DNA from: Pseudovibrio axinellae
GTDB lineage: Bacteria > Pseudomonadota > Alphaproteobacteria > Rhizobiales > Stappiaceae
DNA: 64,000 bases
Direction of reading: 5' to 3'
Assembly: GCF_900110875.1 (NCBI RefSeq)
Contig: NZ_FOFM01000004.1
Location: 186,001-250,000 of the forward strand
Positions 9,146-18,956 of the stretch are shown piece after piece. The position numbers were made by a program, and so were the translations under genes. The notes under the pieces were generated by a model, which was given only the letters and a program-made list of their open reading frames with translations, did not search any database and was not told the DNA's origin. How positions within the stretch are numbered: the stretch's first letter is position 1; every line of letters starts with the position of its first letter.

Positions 9146-10141
9146 ATGGCGGATAGTCATCAGGACGCAACTGACGTTCTTGACCGTATTCTGACACTGG
9201 AACTTGCACGTGTAACGGAACGTGCTGCTGTATCTGCAGCGCGTCTTCGCGGACGGGGTGATGAAAAGGCAGCTGACCAGGCTGCAGTGGACGCAATGCG
9301 CCGCGAGCTGAACCAACTCCCGATCGACGGTACAGTTGTGATCGGAGAAGGGGAACGTGACGAAGCGCCGATGCTTTACATTGGCGAAAAGGTCGGCACG
9401 AAAGACGGGCCAAAGGTTGATATCGCACTTGATCCGCTGGAAGGTACCACGATCTGCGCGAAGAACATGCCTAACTCCATTGCTGTTATTGCGTTGGCGC
9501 CGGAAGGTGGCCTGTTGAACGCACCAGACAGCTATATGGAGAAGATCGCGGTTGGCCCAGGCTACCCAGAAGGCACCATTGATCTGGATCGCCCAATTCA
9601 GGAAAATCTTGCAGCTGTTGCCGCGGCAAAGGGTTGTGAAGTTAAAGATGTGACAGTTTGTGTACTGGACCGTCCACGTCATGCTAAGCTGATCGACGAT
9701 ATCCGTAGCACTGGCGCCTCCATCTACCTCATTGGTGATGGTGATGTTGCTGGCATCATTTACACAACTGATCCTGATGAGACTGGCATCGACCTTTACG
9801 TTGGTATTGGTGGTGCGCCAGAAGGCGTGCTGGCTGCTGCTGCTCTGCGCTGTATTGGTGGCCAAATGCAGGGCCGTCTGGTTATCACTCGTGATGAGCA
9901 GGTGGAGCGTGCTGGCCGTATGGGTATTGACGACATTCACCGTAAATACACCATGGAAGAGATGGCAGGCGGAGACGTTTTGTTCGCTGCAACCGGCGTA
10001 ACAACCGGTAACTTCCTGAAGGGTGTAAAGTTTGGGCGCAACAACATCACCACCCACACGGTTGTGATGCGTTCTACAACAGGGACTGTGCGCTTTATTG
10101 AAGCCCAGCATAATCAGCTGGAAAAGTTCCACCTGGATTGA
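9146..10141 (+). CDS. glpX: class II fructose-1,6-bisphosphatase
   Basis: GlpX hydrolyses fructose 1,6-bisphosphate to fructose 6-phosphate in gluconeogenesis; some alphaproteobacterial members also act on sedoheptulose bisphosphate. The 331-residue product carries the metal and phosphate-binding motifs GEGERDEAPML and DPLEGTT, plus IGDGDVAG and GGAPEGVLAAAALRC, all characteristic of the class II family. The ATG at 9146 has GAGAGG about six bases upstream. It sits behind hom in the same direction and a strong terminator follows, so hom-glpX may form one transcript, an arrangement found in other alphaproteobacteria. Confidence 0.96.
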   Translation: MADSHQDATDVLDRILTLELARVTERAAVSAARLRGRGDEKAADQAAVDAMRRELNQLPIDGTVVIGEGERDEAPMLYIGEKVGTKDGPKVDIALDPLEGTTICAKNMPNSIAVIALAPEGGLLNAPDSYMEKIAVGPGYPEGTIDLDRPIQENLAAVAAAKGCEVKDVTVCVLDRPRHAKLIDDIRSTGASIYLIGDGDVAGIIYTTDPDETGIDLYVGIGGAPEGVLAAAALRCIGGQMQGRLVITRDEQVERAGRMGIDDIHRKYTMEEMAGGDVLFAATGVTTGNFLKGVKFGRNNITTHTVVMRSTTGTVRFIEAQHNQLEKFHLD

Positions 10142-10168
10142 TTTGCAGTGCTTTGCACGATAGATCTG

Positions 10169-10207
10169 AAATTGGGCGGATGTGAAAAACATCCGCCCAA
10201 TTTTGTA
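10169..10207 (+). terminator. strong rho-independent terminator after glpX
   Basis: A perfect 15-pair stem (left arm 10169-10183, right arm 10189-10203) with loop GAAAA. Because the arms begin with AAA and end with TTT, it could act in both directions. Confidence 0.85.
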
Positions 10208-10334
10208 TTTAAAGCACCTGCAGATCTTGATGCGAGATATGTGGCTTTAATTCTTGTTTTTTGCGCGTATTCTATCCTGAAAATTAGATCTCCTTTTTGG
10301 GAATACGCTTTATAAAGCTGGGCAGTTTCTTTCG

Positions 10335-12170
10335 ATGGTTATGAAAATGGATGCGAGCAACGGTGAACGACGGGTTGTACTGGGCGTTCAAAAATCTCTT
10401 AGTGCGCGCATTTGGCGCGAGAGGCTCGACGATCAGGGGCTTTCACAGGCGCTGGCCATTACTCAAAGAACAGAACTGCCTGAAGTTGTGGGGCGTGTGC
10501 TTGCCGGGCGCGACGTGCCGCTGGAAGAAGCCGCTGGTTTTCTTAATCCTTCCCTCAAAGACCTGATGCCGGATCCTTCCAAACTGGTGGATATGGACAA
10601 AGCGTGTATGCGCGTTGCTGACGCGTTGCAGGCAGGGGTGAAGATTGCAATCTTTGGAGATTATGATGTTGATGGGGCGACATCCTCGGCCCTGCTCAAA
10701 CGCTATTTGATGCAGCTTGGCGCTGTGCCAGACGTTTATATTCCAGACCGGATCATTGATGGCTACGGGCCAAACCCAACAGCAGTCAACCAATTGCATG
10801 CAGGTGGTGCGCGGTTGTTGATCACGGTGGATTGCGGTTCAACTTCGTTTGAGGCGTTTGAAGAGGCCAAGCGCATCGGGCTGGAAGTTGTTGTGCTGGA
10901 TCACCACCAGGTGGATGAAAAATTCCCTGAGGTGCATGCACTGGTAAATGCTAATCGGCAGGACGACTTGTCGGGGCAGGGTCATCTGGCCGCTGTTGGC
11001 GTCACCTTCCTGTTCCTTGTTGGCCTCAACCGGGAACTGCGCCGCCGCGGTGCCTTTGCGCAGCGTGCTGAGCCCCGGCTTATGGATCTTCTTGACCTTG
11101 TTGCGCTTGGTACTGTTTGTGATGTGGTGCCGCTTAAGGGGTTGAACCGAGCCTATGTTGTGCAGGGGCTTAAAGTCATGGCACGGCGCGAGAACACAGG
11201 GCTTTCATGCCTTGCCGATATTTCTCGGCTGAGTGGAAAGCCCACTCCCTATCATTTGGGGTACATGCTCGGACCACGCATCAATGCAGGAGGGCGGATT
11301 GGGGATTCTGCTCTTGGCATGAAGTTGCTCTCTTGTGATGAGCGCGAAGAGGGGGAGCGGATTGCTGCCACTTTGGAGCGCCTTAACCAAGAGCGTCAGG
11401 CTATGGAAGCTTTGATGCTGGAAGAAGGTGAAGGGCAGGCCTTCCAGAAAATGGAAGGAAACAGCGCCCCTCCAGCTGTGCTTTTGACTGGTGCTGATGG
11501 GTGGCACCCTGGCGTTGTTGGGTTGATTGCCTCAAGACTGAAGGAGCGCTACCGCCGCCCAACATTTGCTATGGCGTTTAATGAAGAGGGTATGGGCACT
11601 GGTTCGGGGCGATCTATCATTGGTGTTGATCTGGGCTCTGCTGTACGGGAAGCTGTTGATCTGGGCTTGCTTGTAAAAGGCGGTGGCCACGCTATGGCAG
11701 CTGGTCTGAGCGTTCGCAAAGAAAAGATTGCTGAGTTTGAAACGTTCCTCAATGAGCGACTGGGTGAGGATGTTGAGCGAGCATCAGCTGATCATGAACT
11801 GACTGTTGATGGGGTTTTGACGCCAGCTGGTGCCAATCTGAGCCTTCTGGATAAGTTGGAAAAAGCGGGCCCGTTTGGTGCTTCACATGCGGAGCCTGTG
11901 TTTGCACTGCCCTCAGTTCCGATCAAGTTTGCCAAGGTGGTCGGTAAAGGTCATGTGAGCGTGACGCTTGGCGGGAATGATGGCACGAACCTCAAGGCGA
12001 TTGCCTTTAAGGCAGAAGACCAGCCATTTGGGAAGGCCTTACTCAATGCGCGCGGAAAACCATTGCACATTGCTGGTAGTTTGAGTGTTGATACCTGGCA
12101 GGGCCAGGCAAAACCGTCTTTACGCATCATTGATGTGGCCGATCCGGCCAAGGGGCAGTTTGGCGCATAA
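10335..12170 (+). CDS. recJ: single-stranded-DNA-specific 5'-3' exonuclease RecJ
   Basis: RecJ degrades single-stranded DNA from the 5' end in recombination, base-excision and mismatch repair. The 611-residue product has the DHH-family motifs FGDYDVDGATSSALL (about 108-121), DCGST, and LDHHQVDEKFP with the DHH at 189-191, then the region around GLNRAYVVQGLKVM. The DHHA1 part has VKGGGHAMAAG with the conserved GGGH, and the C-terminal OB-like domain follows (SLSVDTWQGQAKPSLRI). Length is usual for the family. The gene is monocistronic, preceded by a terminator and followed by 327 bases without a gene. Confidence 0.96.
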   Translation: MVMKMDASNGERRVVLGVQKSLSARIWRERLDDQGLSQALAITQRTELPEVVGRVLAGRDVPLEEAAGFLNPSLKDLMPDPSKLVDMDKACMRVADALQAGVKIAIFGDYDVDGATSSALLKRYLMQLGAVPDVYIPDRIIDGYGPNPTAVNQLHAGGARLLITVDCGSTSFEAFEEAKRIGLEVVVLDHHQVDEKFPEVHALVNANRQDDLSGQGHLAAVGVTFLFLVGLNRELRRRGAFAQRAEPRLMDLLDLVALGTVCDVVPLKGLNRAYVVQGLKVMARRENTGLSCLADISRLSGKPTPYHLGYMLGPRINAGGRIGDSALGMKLLSCDEREEGERIAATLERLNQERQAMEALMLEEGEGQAFQKMEGNSAPPAVLLTGADGWHPGVVGLIASRLKERYRRPTFAMAFNEEGMGTGSGRSIIGVDLGSAVREAVDLGLLVKGGGHAMAAGLSVRKEKIAEFETFLNERLGEDVERASADHELTVDGVLTPAGANLSLLDKLEKAGPFGASHAEPVFALPSVPIKFAKVVGKGHVSVTLGGNDGTNLKAIAFKAEDQPFGKALLNARGKPLHIAGSLSVDTWQGQAKPSLRIIDVADPAKGQFGA

Positions 12171-12497
12171 GCCATAGTGCGCTGCTGTTTTACCCGAAGC
12201 ATTTGCGAAAAATATCGACACCGTTCACGTTGGCTTCAATGCAATCCCAACCCAGATGCCTTCAGCTGCTGGTTTGAGGAAATGAGGTACGTGCCTTAAA
12301 TCTGTAATGGTGAGGCTGTCTTGCATGATGGTTGATCCCCCCAGTGCTCTATCTAAAGTATTTGAGGGGAGGAGCGCCAATATAAAAAGGTATAGGTGCT
12401 ATAACCTTAAAAATCCTAGTGGCTTTCCTATATGGAGTTGCAGCGCACACCAGGTTCGCGCAGTATGTGTTTGGAATAAACGGAGAAGGAGCTGGCA
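12171..12497. other. intergenic region after recJ
   Basis: About 327 bases with a weak overlapping open frame that I regard as noise. A GC-rich patch near 12335-12375 could form local structure but lacks a T-run. No gene or RNA recognised; the promoter of the DUF423 gene is presumably here. Confidence 0.3.
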
Positions 12498-12917
12498 ATG
12501 CCGGACAATGCAGGTGATGTGGCACACTCTGACGTGGTGCGCTTCAAATTCGGTCAAGGATTGGGGCTTGGTTTGGCTCTTGGCGGAATTTGCGGTGTTG
12601 TTGCTATTTTGTCCTCTGCCGCTGCTTCGCATGCAATCGATAACCAATATCTCATGACGATCTCACAAATCACCATGATGCATGCGGCTGCGTTTGTTGG
12701 GCTTGGTGTTGCCCATGGCATTACATCATCGCGTGGCATCTCCTTTGCCATGCTGCTGCTGTTTGCCGGAGTTGGTTTGTTTTGTGGTGACTTGGCTCAG
12801 CGTCTGTTCGTTGGCGAAAAGCTGTTTGACTTTGCTGCGCCAACGGGAGGGATGCTGATGATCCTTGGTTGGCTTACAGTGTTTTTGTGCGGGCTGAGCC
12901 GAATGATGAGGGGCTAG
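12498..12917 (+). CDS. DUF423-family small membrane protein
   Basis: The 139-residue product has a polar N-terminus and four predicted transmembrane helices (about 24-42, 58-74, 81-100 and 115-134). Conserved marks of the DUF423 (YgdD-like) family are the MHAAAFVGLGVAHG helix, a Gly/Ser/Asp-containing third helix (LLLFAGVGLFCGDLA) and the final APTGGMLMILGWLTV block. Function of the family is unknown. The ATG at 12498 has AAGGAG eight bases upstream. It ends 73 bases before the M3 peptidase gene, which faces it; a terminator lies between. Confidence 0.85.
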   Translation: MPDNAGDVAHSDVVRFKFGQGLGLGLALGGICGVVAILSSAAASHAIDNQYLMTISQITMMHAAAFVGLGVAHGITSSRGISFAMLLLFAGVGLFCGDLAQRLFVGEKLFDFAAPTGGMLMILGWLTVFLCGLSRMMRG

Positions 12918-12941
12918 CCTTTCACGTTGCGGTTAAACCAC

Positions 12942-12973
12942 AAAGGGCGAACCTGCTGGTCCGCCCTTTTATT
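12942..12973. terminator. terminator between convergent DUF423 and M3 peptidase genes
   Basis: Inverted repeat AAAGGGCG ... CGCCCTTT with an inner ACC/GGT pairing, T-rich on the plus strand and A-rich before it. Located between two converging genes it probably serves both. Confidence 0.65.
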
Positions 12974-12990
12974 GTTTGTCTATCGCGTGT

Positions 12991-15039
12991 TTAGTTCACC
13001 AAGCCACGGCCTTTGAGCAATGGCTCAATGCTTGGCATTTTTCCACGAAAATCCATGTAAGCTTTTGCGGGGTCCTGGGATCCACCGGCTGAGTAGATGA
13101 ATTGCTCCAGTCGCCCAGCCGTTTTAGGGTCAAAGGCATCGCCAGTCTCTTCAAAGGCTTCAAACGCATCTGCATCCATCACTTCGGACCATAGATAGCT
13201 GTAGTAGCCAGCTGAATATCCGTCCCCTGCAAATGCATGAAGCAAATGTGGGGTGCGGTGGCGCATAATGATCTCTTTAGGCATGCCGATATCCCCAAGG
13301 ATTTTAGCTTCCACTTGTTCTGGATCGAGGTCACCCAGATCGCCTTGTTTGTGGATCGCCATATCAACGATTGCAGTGGCAAGATATTCTACCGTGGAGA
13401 ACCCCTGGTTGAAGTTTGCTGATGCCAGCAGGCGGCTGAGCAATGCTTCTGGGATGGCATGACCACTTTGATAATGGCGGGCGTATTTCTTCAAGATTTC
13501 CGGTTGTTCCAGCCAGTGTTCAAAGAGTTGGGATGGAAGCTCAACAAAATCTCGTGCCACGCTTGTCCCGGAGATCAATGGGTAAGTGACGTTGGACATG
13601 AGACCGTGAAGGCCGTGACCAAACTCATGGAACAGGGTACGGGCATCATCAAAGGTGAGAAGGGTTGGTTCGCCCTCAGGTGCCTTTGAAAAGTTCATGA
13701 CGTTGACGATGATTGGACGGATGTCACCTTTGAGTTTTTGTTGTGCGCGGAACGCACTCATCCAAGCACCAGAGCGTTTGGAGGCGCGTGCAAAATAATC
13801 GCCCAGGAAAAGACCAAGGTGATTGCCATTCCTATCAAGAACCTCAAAGACACGCACGTCTGGGTGATAGACATCATGACCTTGCAGCTCTTTGAATGTC
13901 AGGCCAAACAGCTTGGTGGCCGTGTAAAAAGCGGCCTCAATCATTTGATCTAGCTGGAAGTAAGGTTTGATCTCGGCTTCATCTAGATCATGCTTGGCAC
14001 TGCGAACTTTCTCAGAATAATAGCGCCAATCCCATGGAGCGATTTCAACGTTGTCGCCTTCTTCCTGCGCCATTGCTTTAAGATCTGCAGCTTCTTCCAG
14101 CGCACGCGTTTTTGCAGGTGTCCAAACGCTGTTGAGCAGGTCTTCCACGGCTTCTGTGTTCTTGGCCATTACATCGTCAAGTTTGAAGTCTGCAAAACTT
14201 TGGAACCCAAGTAAGGCAGCCTTTTCGCGGCGAAGCTGAACAGTTTCTTTGATGATAGCAGCGTTGTTTGTCTCGCCAGGGTTTTCGCCTCGCTTTGACC
14301 ATGCTGTGAATGCTTCTTCTCGCAGATCACGGCGCTTAGAGAACTGGAGGAACGGCTCGATTGAAGAGCGTGACAACGTGATGGCGTACTTGCCTTGTTC
14401 TCCGCGTTCTTCCGCTGCAGCGCTTGCTGCTTTAACGAGAAAGTCCGGTAGACCATCCAGATCGCGCTCGCTTTCCAAAACAAGGTTATAGGAGGCTTCG
14501 TCGGCTAATACGTTTTGCGCAAAACTGGTGCCCAGCGTTGCAAGGCGTTCATTGATTTCGGCGATGCGGGCTTTGCCGTCTTCACCAAGGCCTGCTCCTG
14601 CTCTTTGGAAGATGGTGTAATAGCGCTCAAGCAAACGGTTTTGTTCTGCCGTCAACCCAAGCTCGTCTTTCTTGGAGATCAAGGTTTCGAGGCGGGTAAA
14701 CAGATCCTGGTTGAGGAGTTTTGTGGTGTTATAAACCGCAAGCTTTGGCGAAACGTCGCGCTCGATTTTCTGTAGCGTATCATTGGTGTGGGCAAGCGAA
14801 AGGTTGAAGAAGACAGCACAAACTTGTTCAAGGGCTTCTTCTGCCAGCTCCAGCGCTGCAACTGTATTTTCAAAAGTTGGCTCTGTGGGTGCTTTGGCAA
14901 TGCGCTCAATGTTCTGTTCGCCTGCTTTGAAAGCGTCTTCAAAAGCAGCTTCGAAATCTTCTGGTTTGATCTGAGAAAAAGGTGGAAGACCAAACGGGGT
15001 TTGCCAGTCTTGCAGAAGGACCTTTTCAGTCTTGCTCAT
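12991..15039 (-). CDS. M3-family oligopeptidase (oligopeptidase A / dipeptidyl carboxypeptidase type)
   Basis: A zinc metallopeptidase that degrades short peptides in the cytoplasm. From the ATG at 15039 it has 682 residues, close to E. coli oligopeptidase A (about 680). The zinc motif HEFGH is at about 471-475 within LFHEFGHGLHGLM, and the third ligand glutamate lies in the ARDFVELPSQLFEHW segment. The C-terminal SAGYYSYLWSEVMDADAFEAF block is also characteristic. I chose the ATG at 15039, preceded by GGAGAG, over a longer frame starting at 15192, whose extra 51 residues are unlike the family. No signal peptide, so cytosolic. PrlC and Dcp subtypes cannot be told apart with certainty here. 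Confidence 0.93.
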   Translation of the reverse strand: MSKTEKVLLQDWQTPFGLPPFSQIKPEDFEAAFEDAFKAGEQNIERIAKAPTEPTFENTVAALELAEEALEQVCAVFFNLSLAHTNDTLQKIERDVSPKLAVYNTTKLLNQDLFTRLETLISKKDELGLTAEQNRLLERYYTIFQRAGAGLGEDGKARIAEINERLATLGTSFAQNVLADEASYNLVLESERDLDGLPDFLVKAASAAAEERGEQGKYAITLSRSSIEPFLQFSKRRDLREEAFTAWSKRGENPGETNNAAIIKETVQLRREKAALLGFQSFADFKLDDVMAKNTEAVEDLLNSVWTPAKTRALEEAADLKAMAQEEGDNVEIAPWDWRYYSEKVRSAKHDLDEAEIKPYFQLDQMIEAAFYTATKLFGLTFKELQGHDVYHPDVRVFEVLDRNGNHLGLFLGDYFARASKRSGAWMSAFRAQQKLKGDIRPIIVNVMNFSKAPEGEPTLLTFDDARTLFHEFGHGLHGLMSNVTYPLISGTSVARDFVELPSQLFEHWLEQPEILKKYARHYQSGHAIPEALLSRLLASANFNQGFSTVEYLATAIVDMAIHKQGDLGDLDPEQVEAKILGDIGMPKEIIMRHRTPHLLHAFAGDGYSAGYYSYLWSEVMDADAFEAFEETGDAFDPKTAGRLEQFIYSAGGSQDPAKAYMDFRGKMPSIEPLLKGRGLVN

Positions 15040-15247
15040 TTTAATTCTCTCCGATGAAACGTTCAAAGCAGGCTGACTAAACGTAGAGCTGACCCGCTTT
15101 AACCAAATGCTGTCATTTATTGTTTTTGCGATAAATATAGCGCCTGTTGCGGTGCCGTAATTTTGTAACTTGAATATGGGTGTTATTTGCAACTGGGTAA
15201 AGGAAGTGAGGGGGAAATACCCCCAGTCAATTCCGAAGTGGTGGCAG

Positions 15248-15823
15248 CTATTGGAGCGCTGGCATCATGGTTGTGGTTGAATAGTCCGCAGCAGCCCTAG
15301 CGTTTTGTGGGGCGGCGAGTGTCATGACCCAGAAATTACGATAGGTTCCATCGGCTCTGTTCGTGCGGGCTATGCCCATGTGGGTGACATTCTTATTAAG
15401 CAGGTTTTTGTTATGGTCTGCTGAGTTCTTCCAGCCTGTCATTGCAGCTGAGATGCTTGCGTAACCTGCACCCAGGTTCTCCGCTCCAGCATAAGACTTG
15501 TAACCGTTGGTTTGGGTTCTGCGGATCAAGCTTGCAGAGGAATGACGACTGGTCTTCAAAGAGTCGCGCCGTGCGATGTGATCCGCCATATCCTGAGACA
15601 CCTGATTGAGATGAGGGTCCAGCTTAATGGGGGGGAGAGAATGTTTCTTGCGCCAGTCATTGGTTTGGCGAAGCGCCTCTTGTTTGTTGATCGCAATTTG
15701 TGTCAGCTCACCCTCACCAGAGGGGCTTGTGCCCAAATTCACGCAGCCAACCAGGCTCACAGCCAGTAACAGGGGGGCTGTTCCCTTAAAATTCAGAGTC
15801 ACACGTTTATTCCCGAAATGCAC
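15248..15823 (-). CDS. CAP/SCP-domain lipoprotein
   Basis: The 191-residue product starts with a lipoprotein signal (FKGTAPLLLAVSLVGC, lipobox LVGC, Cys27). It is followed by a CAP (cysteine-rich secretory / antigen 5 / PR-1) domain: the start NDWRKKHSLPPIKLD, the QVSQDMADHIARRDSLKTSRHS stretch with a conserved His, the AGAENLGAGY motif, and the end TYRNFWVMTLAAP. Bacterial CAP proteins are secreted or envelope-anchored and mostly of unknown activity. It is a single gene with nothing in the neighbourhood to narrow its role. Start could also be at the KRVTLNFKG region, but no better codon is visible. Confidence 0.85.
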   Translation of the reverse strand: MHFGNKRVTLNFKGTAPLLLAVSLVGCVNLGTSPSGEGELTQIAINKQEALRQTNDWRKKHSLPPIKLDPHLNQVSQDMADHIARRDSLKTSRHSSASLIRRTQTNGYKSYAGAENLGAGYASISAAMTGWKNSADHNKNLLNKNVTHMGIARTNRADGTYRNFWVMTLAAPQNARAAADYSTTTMMPALQ

Positions 15824-16108
15824 ATTTAAGTCCTGTTAGTTTAGGTCGTGAATGGGGCCGAAGCTTTACGCTTCCAATTTAATCCCCGCAATTCCCAGAT
15901 CATCATAGGAGCCAGCGTGATTGACCTTTTGTGTCATGGATACTGAACAGCTCTGTTTAGCTTGTGCTCCAAACAATTAGGGATCCATGCATTTGAGTGG
16001 GGAGTTCTGGGGAATGTGTTCCTCATGGGGAGCTGCTTATTGTTTCGAGGTAACAATTGGCTCTCAGCTCTGGGTTCTCTTAGGAGCATGGAGGGCATCG
16101 GGGCGGTC

Positions 16109-17854
16109 ATGTCTGAGCAAATGAACACTGCTATGTCCCTTCGCGGGGAAGAGGGGGAGCCGCAAGAAGCGCCGGCTCTGTGGCTTCGCGTAGCTGGGCA
16201 TGACTGGTTGGCCCCTTTTGTTCTCCTCCTGGTGTGTTTGTGTCTTTACTTGCCGGGGTTAACCTCCGTTCCGCCCCTGGACCGTGATGAACCGAGGTTT
16301 GCGCAGGCCTCCAAGCAGATGATGGAAACGGACAACTACGTTTCTATCCACTTTCAGGATCTTGCACGCAATAAAAAGCCGATTGGCATATACTGGTTAC
16401 AGGTTGGGGCTGCCAAGCTTCTTGGTTATGACGGGGCGGCACCTATTTGGGTATATCGGTTGCCCTCTGTGATCGGTGCGATCGTAGCTGTGTTACTGAC
16501 ATACTGGACGGCGCGGGCTTTTTTACGGGAACAGGCTTCCTTTCTTGCAGCACTATTGGTTGCCTTTGCCCTTATCTTGAATGCTGAAGCGCATCTGGCA
16601 AAAACGGATGCGGTTTTACTGGCGTGTGTCATGCTTGCGCAAGGTGGGCTTGCACGGGTGTGGCTTGCACAGCAAAGGAGCGCTCTTTGGGCGCCTGCTT
16701 TGATCTTTTGGGTCGGTCTTGCGCTGGGCGTTCTGATCAAAGGGCCCATCATTTTATTGGTGTGTGGCCTTACGGTCTTGTCGCTCTCGTTGTGGGAGAA
16801 GCGTTTCGTCTGGCTTGGAGGGCTGGCCCCTGTTACCGGACTTGTGCTTTTTCTAGCGATAGTCTCCCCCTGGCTGGTTGCCATTTATATCGAGACCGAT
16901 GGCACGTTTTTTAAAGACGCACTTGGGGGGGATTTATGGGCCAAAGTTGGTTCCGGGCAAGAGTCCCATGGTGCGCCGCCACTCACTCACCTTCTGGTTA
17001 GTCTTGTTATATTTTGGCCAATTCCGTCGTTTTTTCTTTTAGGGTTTAAAGAGATTTGGCGTGCTGTGAACAGCACTTACTCTCGTTTCTTACTGTGCTG
17101 GTTGATCCCTTCCTGGCTGGTATTTGAGCTGGTTTCAACAAAGTTGCCTCACTACACCTTGCCAATGATGCCGGTACTGGCATTGCTCACGGCAGGCGTC
17201 ATGGTGAAACCTCTGGATGCGCGGGCAGGGGTATACTTGCGGTATTTTTCTGCCTTTTTGCTCTGGTTGGTGCCGCTGGGCATCTTTTTCGCTGTGCTGG
17301 CGGCCCCGTTGTGGCTTGAACTCTGGCCGTCGCCTCCCGCTGCGGTTTTGTGTGGTTTGTCGGTCATTGTTGCCGTTTCAGCAGGCAGGAAGCTGGTTGC
17401 TGGTGAATTCGTTTCGGTGGTGCCAGCAGCAGGACTTTCCGCGCTGTTGATGTTTGTCGGTTTTTGGGTGTTTGCCGCACCTGCCAAGAGCCCTATCTGG
17501 GTGTCTTCACGTTTGGTTGAAGCGGTTGATGGGGTGCCTGGTTGTGAGAGCAAAGAGGTTGCCGCTGCTGGCTTTCACGAGCCCAGCCTTGTGTTTTTGC
17601 AGGGCACGCAGCTCAAGCTTCTTGGCGCAGAAGAGGCTGCTCGTTTTCTGGCAGCAGACCAGCAGCAAGCCACGGCGGCCACTGGAGCGTGCAAAGTGGC
17701 GCTGGTGGAAGGGCGTCAGCTGCCTCGTTTCGATGCTGAGGCTCATCGTTTGGGGTTGGAGCCAGCGGTGCATCCTCGCGTGTCTGGCCTCAATATTAAC
17801 GGGGGCAAGAAGTTGCAGGTTCACGTCTTCTCAACGGGGGGCGCTGCGCAATGA
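16109..17854 (+). CDS. GT39/ArnT-like polyprenyl-phosphate sugar glycosyltransferase
   Basis: A multi-pass membrane transferase of about 581 residues that would move a sugar from a polyprenyl-phosphate donor to lipid A or another envelope acceptor on the periplasmic side. After a short cytoplasmic leader and the first helix it has the donor-site loop PLDRDEPRFAQASKQMMET with the key acidic residues, followed by DLARNKKPIGIYWLQ, a hallmark of ArnT-like enzymes. About eleven hydrophobic helices follow, then a soluble C-terminal domain from about residue 480. I choose the ATG at 16109; upstream ATG codons at 16088 and beyond are in frame. It overlaps the next gene by ATGA, showing a translationally coupled operon with PAP2, GT2 and LAB_N genes. 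Confidence 0.88.
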   Translation: MSEQMNTAMSLRGEEGEPQEAPALWLRVAGHDWLAPFVLLLVCLCLYLPGLTSVPPLDRDEPRFAQASKQMMETDNYVSIHFQDLARNKKPIGIYWLQVGAAKLLGYDGAAPIWVYRLPSVIGAIVAVLLTYWTARAFLREQASFLAALLVAFALILNAEAHLAKTDAVLLACVMLAQGGLARVWLAQQRSALWAPALIFWVGLALGVLIKGPIILLVCGLTVLSLSLWEKRFVWLGGLAPVTGLVLFLAIVSPWLVAIYIETDGTFFKDALGGDLWAKVGSGQESHGAPPLTHLLVSLVIFWPIPSFFLLGFKEIWRAVNSTYSRFLLCWLIPSWLVFELVSTKLPHYTLPMMPVLALLTAGVMVKPLDARAGVYLRYFSAFLLWLVPLGIFFAVLAAPLWLELWPSPPAAVLCGLSVIVAVSAGRKLVAGEFVSVVPAAGLSALLMFVGFWVFAAPAKSPIWVSSRLVEAVDGVPGCESKEVAAAGFHEPSLVFLQGTQLKLLGAEEAARFLAADQQQATAATGACKVALVEGRQLPRFDAEAHRLGLEPAVHPRVSGLNINGGKKLQVHVFSTGGAAQ

Positions 17855-18906
17855 ATGATGACGGCTACGCGGACACATTAGAGCGCCCGGTTCAAAAGCC
17901 TCACATAAGTGACGATGCGCCAGCTGTAGAGCTGGGCTTAGAGCAGGATAGGGGAAAAGACGCGCCAGCAGGCAACAGGACTGCGGACGATGATTTTCGT
18001 TTTTCTGATGATCAAGGCAGTGCTGCTTTTAAGAGGCTCAAAGCCGGTTTGCGAGCAGTACTTGATAATGCGCAGTTGCATTTTGTGAAGCTGCGGATCA
18101 TCTTGCGAAACCGCAGAGCACGCAGGCTTGTCGGGGTTCCGGCACTTCCTGCGGTGCTGAAGTTTCAAAATATTGCCGCACTCCTTCTTGCCTTGTGTGG
18201 AATCGCGATGGTTTTTTTAGACCACAGCAGTCCAATTTGGGCGCGCCAGCTTCCCGTTGCCTATCACAATATCTTTGAGGGGATCACTGATATTGGCAAA
18301 TCAGACTGGATCCTTTTTCCCACCGGCCTATGGATTTTAGCCATGACCTTTGGTGATTGGCAGCGCCTTCGGTTTCGTAGGAAAATGATATTGTCCTCAA
18401 TGACGCTTTACGGTGCGTTCTTGTTCTTTGTTGTCGCTGTGAGCGGCTTGCTCGCTATTTTGCTGAAGTGGAATATTGGCCGGGCTCGTCCAATCTTATT
18501 TGATGAGAAAGGGCCAATGGCATTTGACCTGTTTGCATGGCAGGCAAAGTTTTCCAGCTTGCCAAGCGGTCATTCAACAACCGCTGGCGCATTGATTGTT
18601 GCGCTGGCTCTGCTTGCTCCCAGGTACAGGTGGCTCTTTTTGGTTGCTGGGAGCTGGGTGGCTATGAGCCGGATAATTGTTGGCGCGCATTACCCCAGCG
18701 ATGTGATTGCAGGCCTCGTCGTGGGAGGTGCCTTTTCGTATTTGTGCGCCCGCTGGATGGCACGGCGACGGCTTGGGTTCAAATATGCGCGCGACGGCAA
18801 AATTGTGCCAACTGGGGCCATTAAGCTGACCCAAGGCTGGCGCGCCTTTGTCAACGCAGACAATGCCCGCACGAGGAATGTGTATGGACGCTCTCACAAG
18901 CCCTGA
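17851..18906 (+). CDS. PAP2-family membrane phosphatase with N-terminal extension
   Basis: A lipid phosphatase of 351 residues. The first 105 or so residues are polar and probably cytoplasmic, an unusual length for this family. The membrane part carries the three PAP2 motifs: KWNIGRARP (motif 1, K-x6-RP type), PSGHSTTAGA (motif 2, catalytic His) and SRIIVGAHYPSD (motif 3, with the nucleophile His and Asp). Such enzymes remove phosphate from lipid A (LpxE/LpxF type) or undecaprenyl pyrophosphate. Being coupled by an ATGA overlap to an ArnT-like transferase and followed by a GT2 and LAB_N gene, a role in lipid A or polyprenyl-linked sugar remodelling is likely but inferred. Confidence 0.88.
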   Translation: MNDDGYADTLERPVQKPHISDDAPAVELGLEQDRGKDAPAGNRTADDDFRFSDDQGSAAFKRLKAGLRAVLDNAQLHFVKLRIILRNRRARRLVGVPALPAVLKFQNIAALLLALCGIAMVFLDHSSPIWARQLPVAYHNIFEGITDIGKSDWILFPTGLWILAMTFGDWQRLRFRRKMILSSMTLYGAFLFFVVAVSGLLAILLKWNIGRARPILFDEKGPMAFDLFAWQAKFSSLPSGHSTTAGALIVALALLAPRYRWLFLVAGSWVAMSRIIVGAHYPSDVIAGLVVGGAFSYLCARWMARRRLGFKYARDGKIVPTGAIKLTQGWRAFVNADNARTRNVYGRSHKP

Positions 18907-18956
18907 ATTCCCAACGGACGTCTTTTAAGGGTTGAGACCAACGGGAAGATAATTAA

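Noticed and set aside
8822-10192. Long minus-strand frame of 456 codons
   Set aside because: It lies antisense to hom and glpX, both certain genes; its composition (Cys, His, Asn, Thr rich) is that of a reverse-complement shadow.
12307-12657. Plus-strand frame of 116 codons overlapping the DUF423 gene
   Set aside because: The DUF423 frame has a good ribosome site and membrane topology; this frame is Cys/Arg-rich noise.
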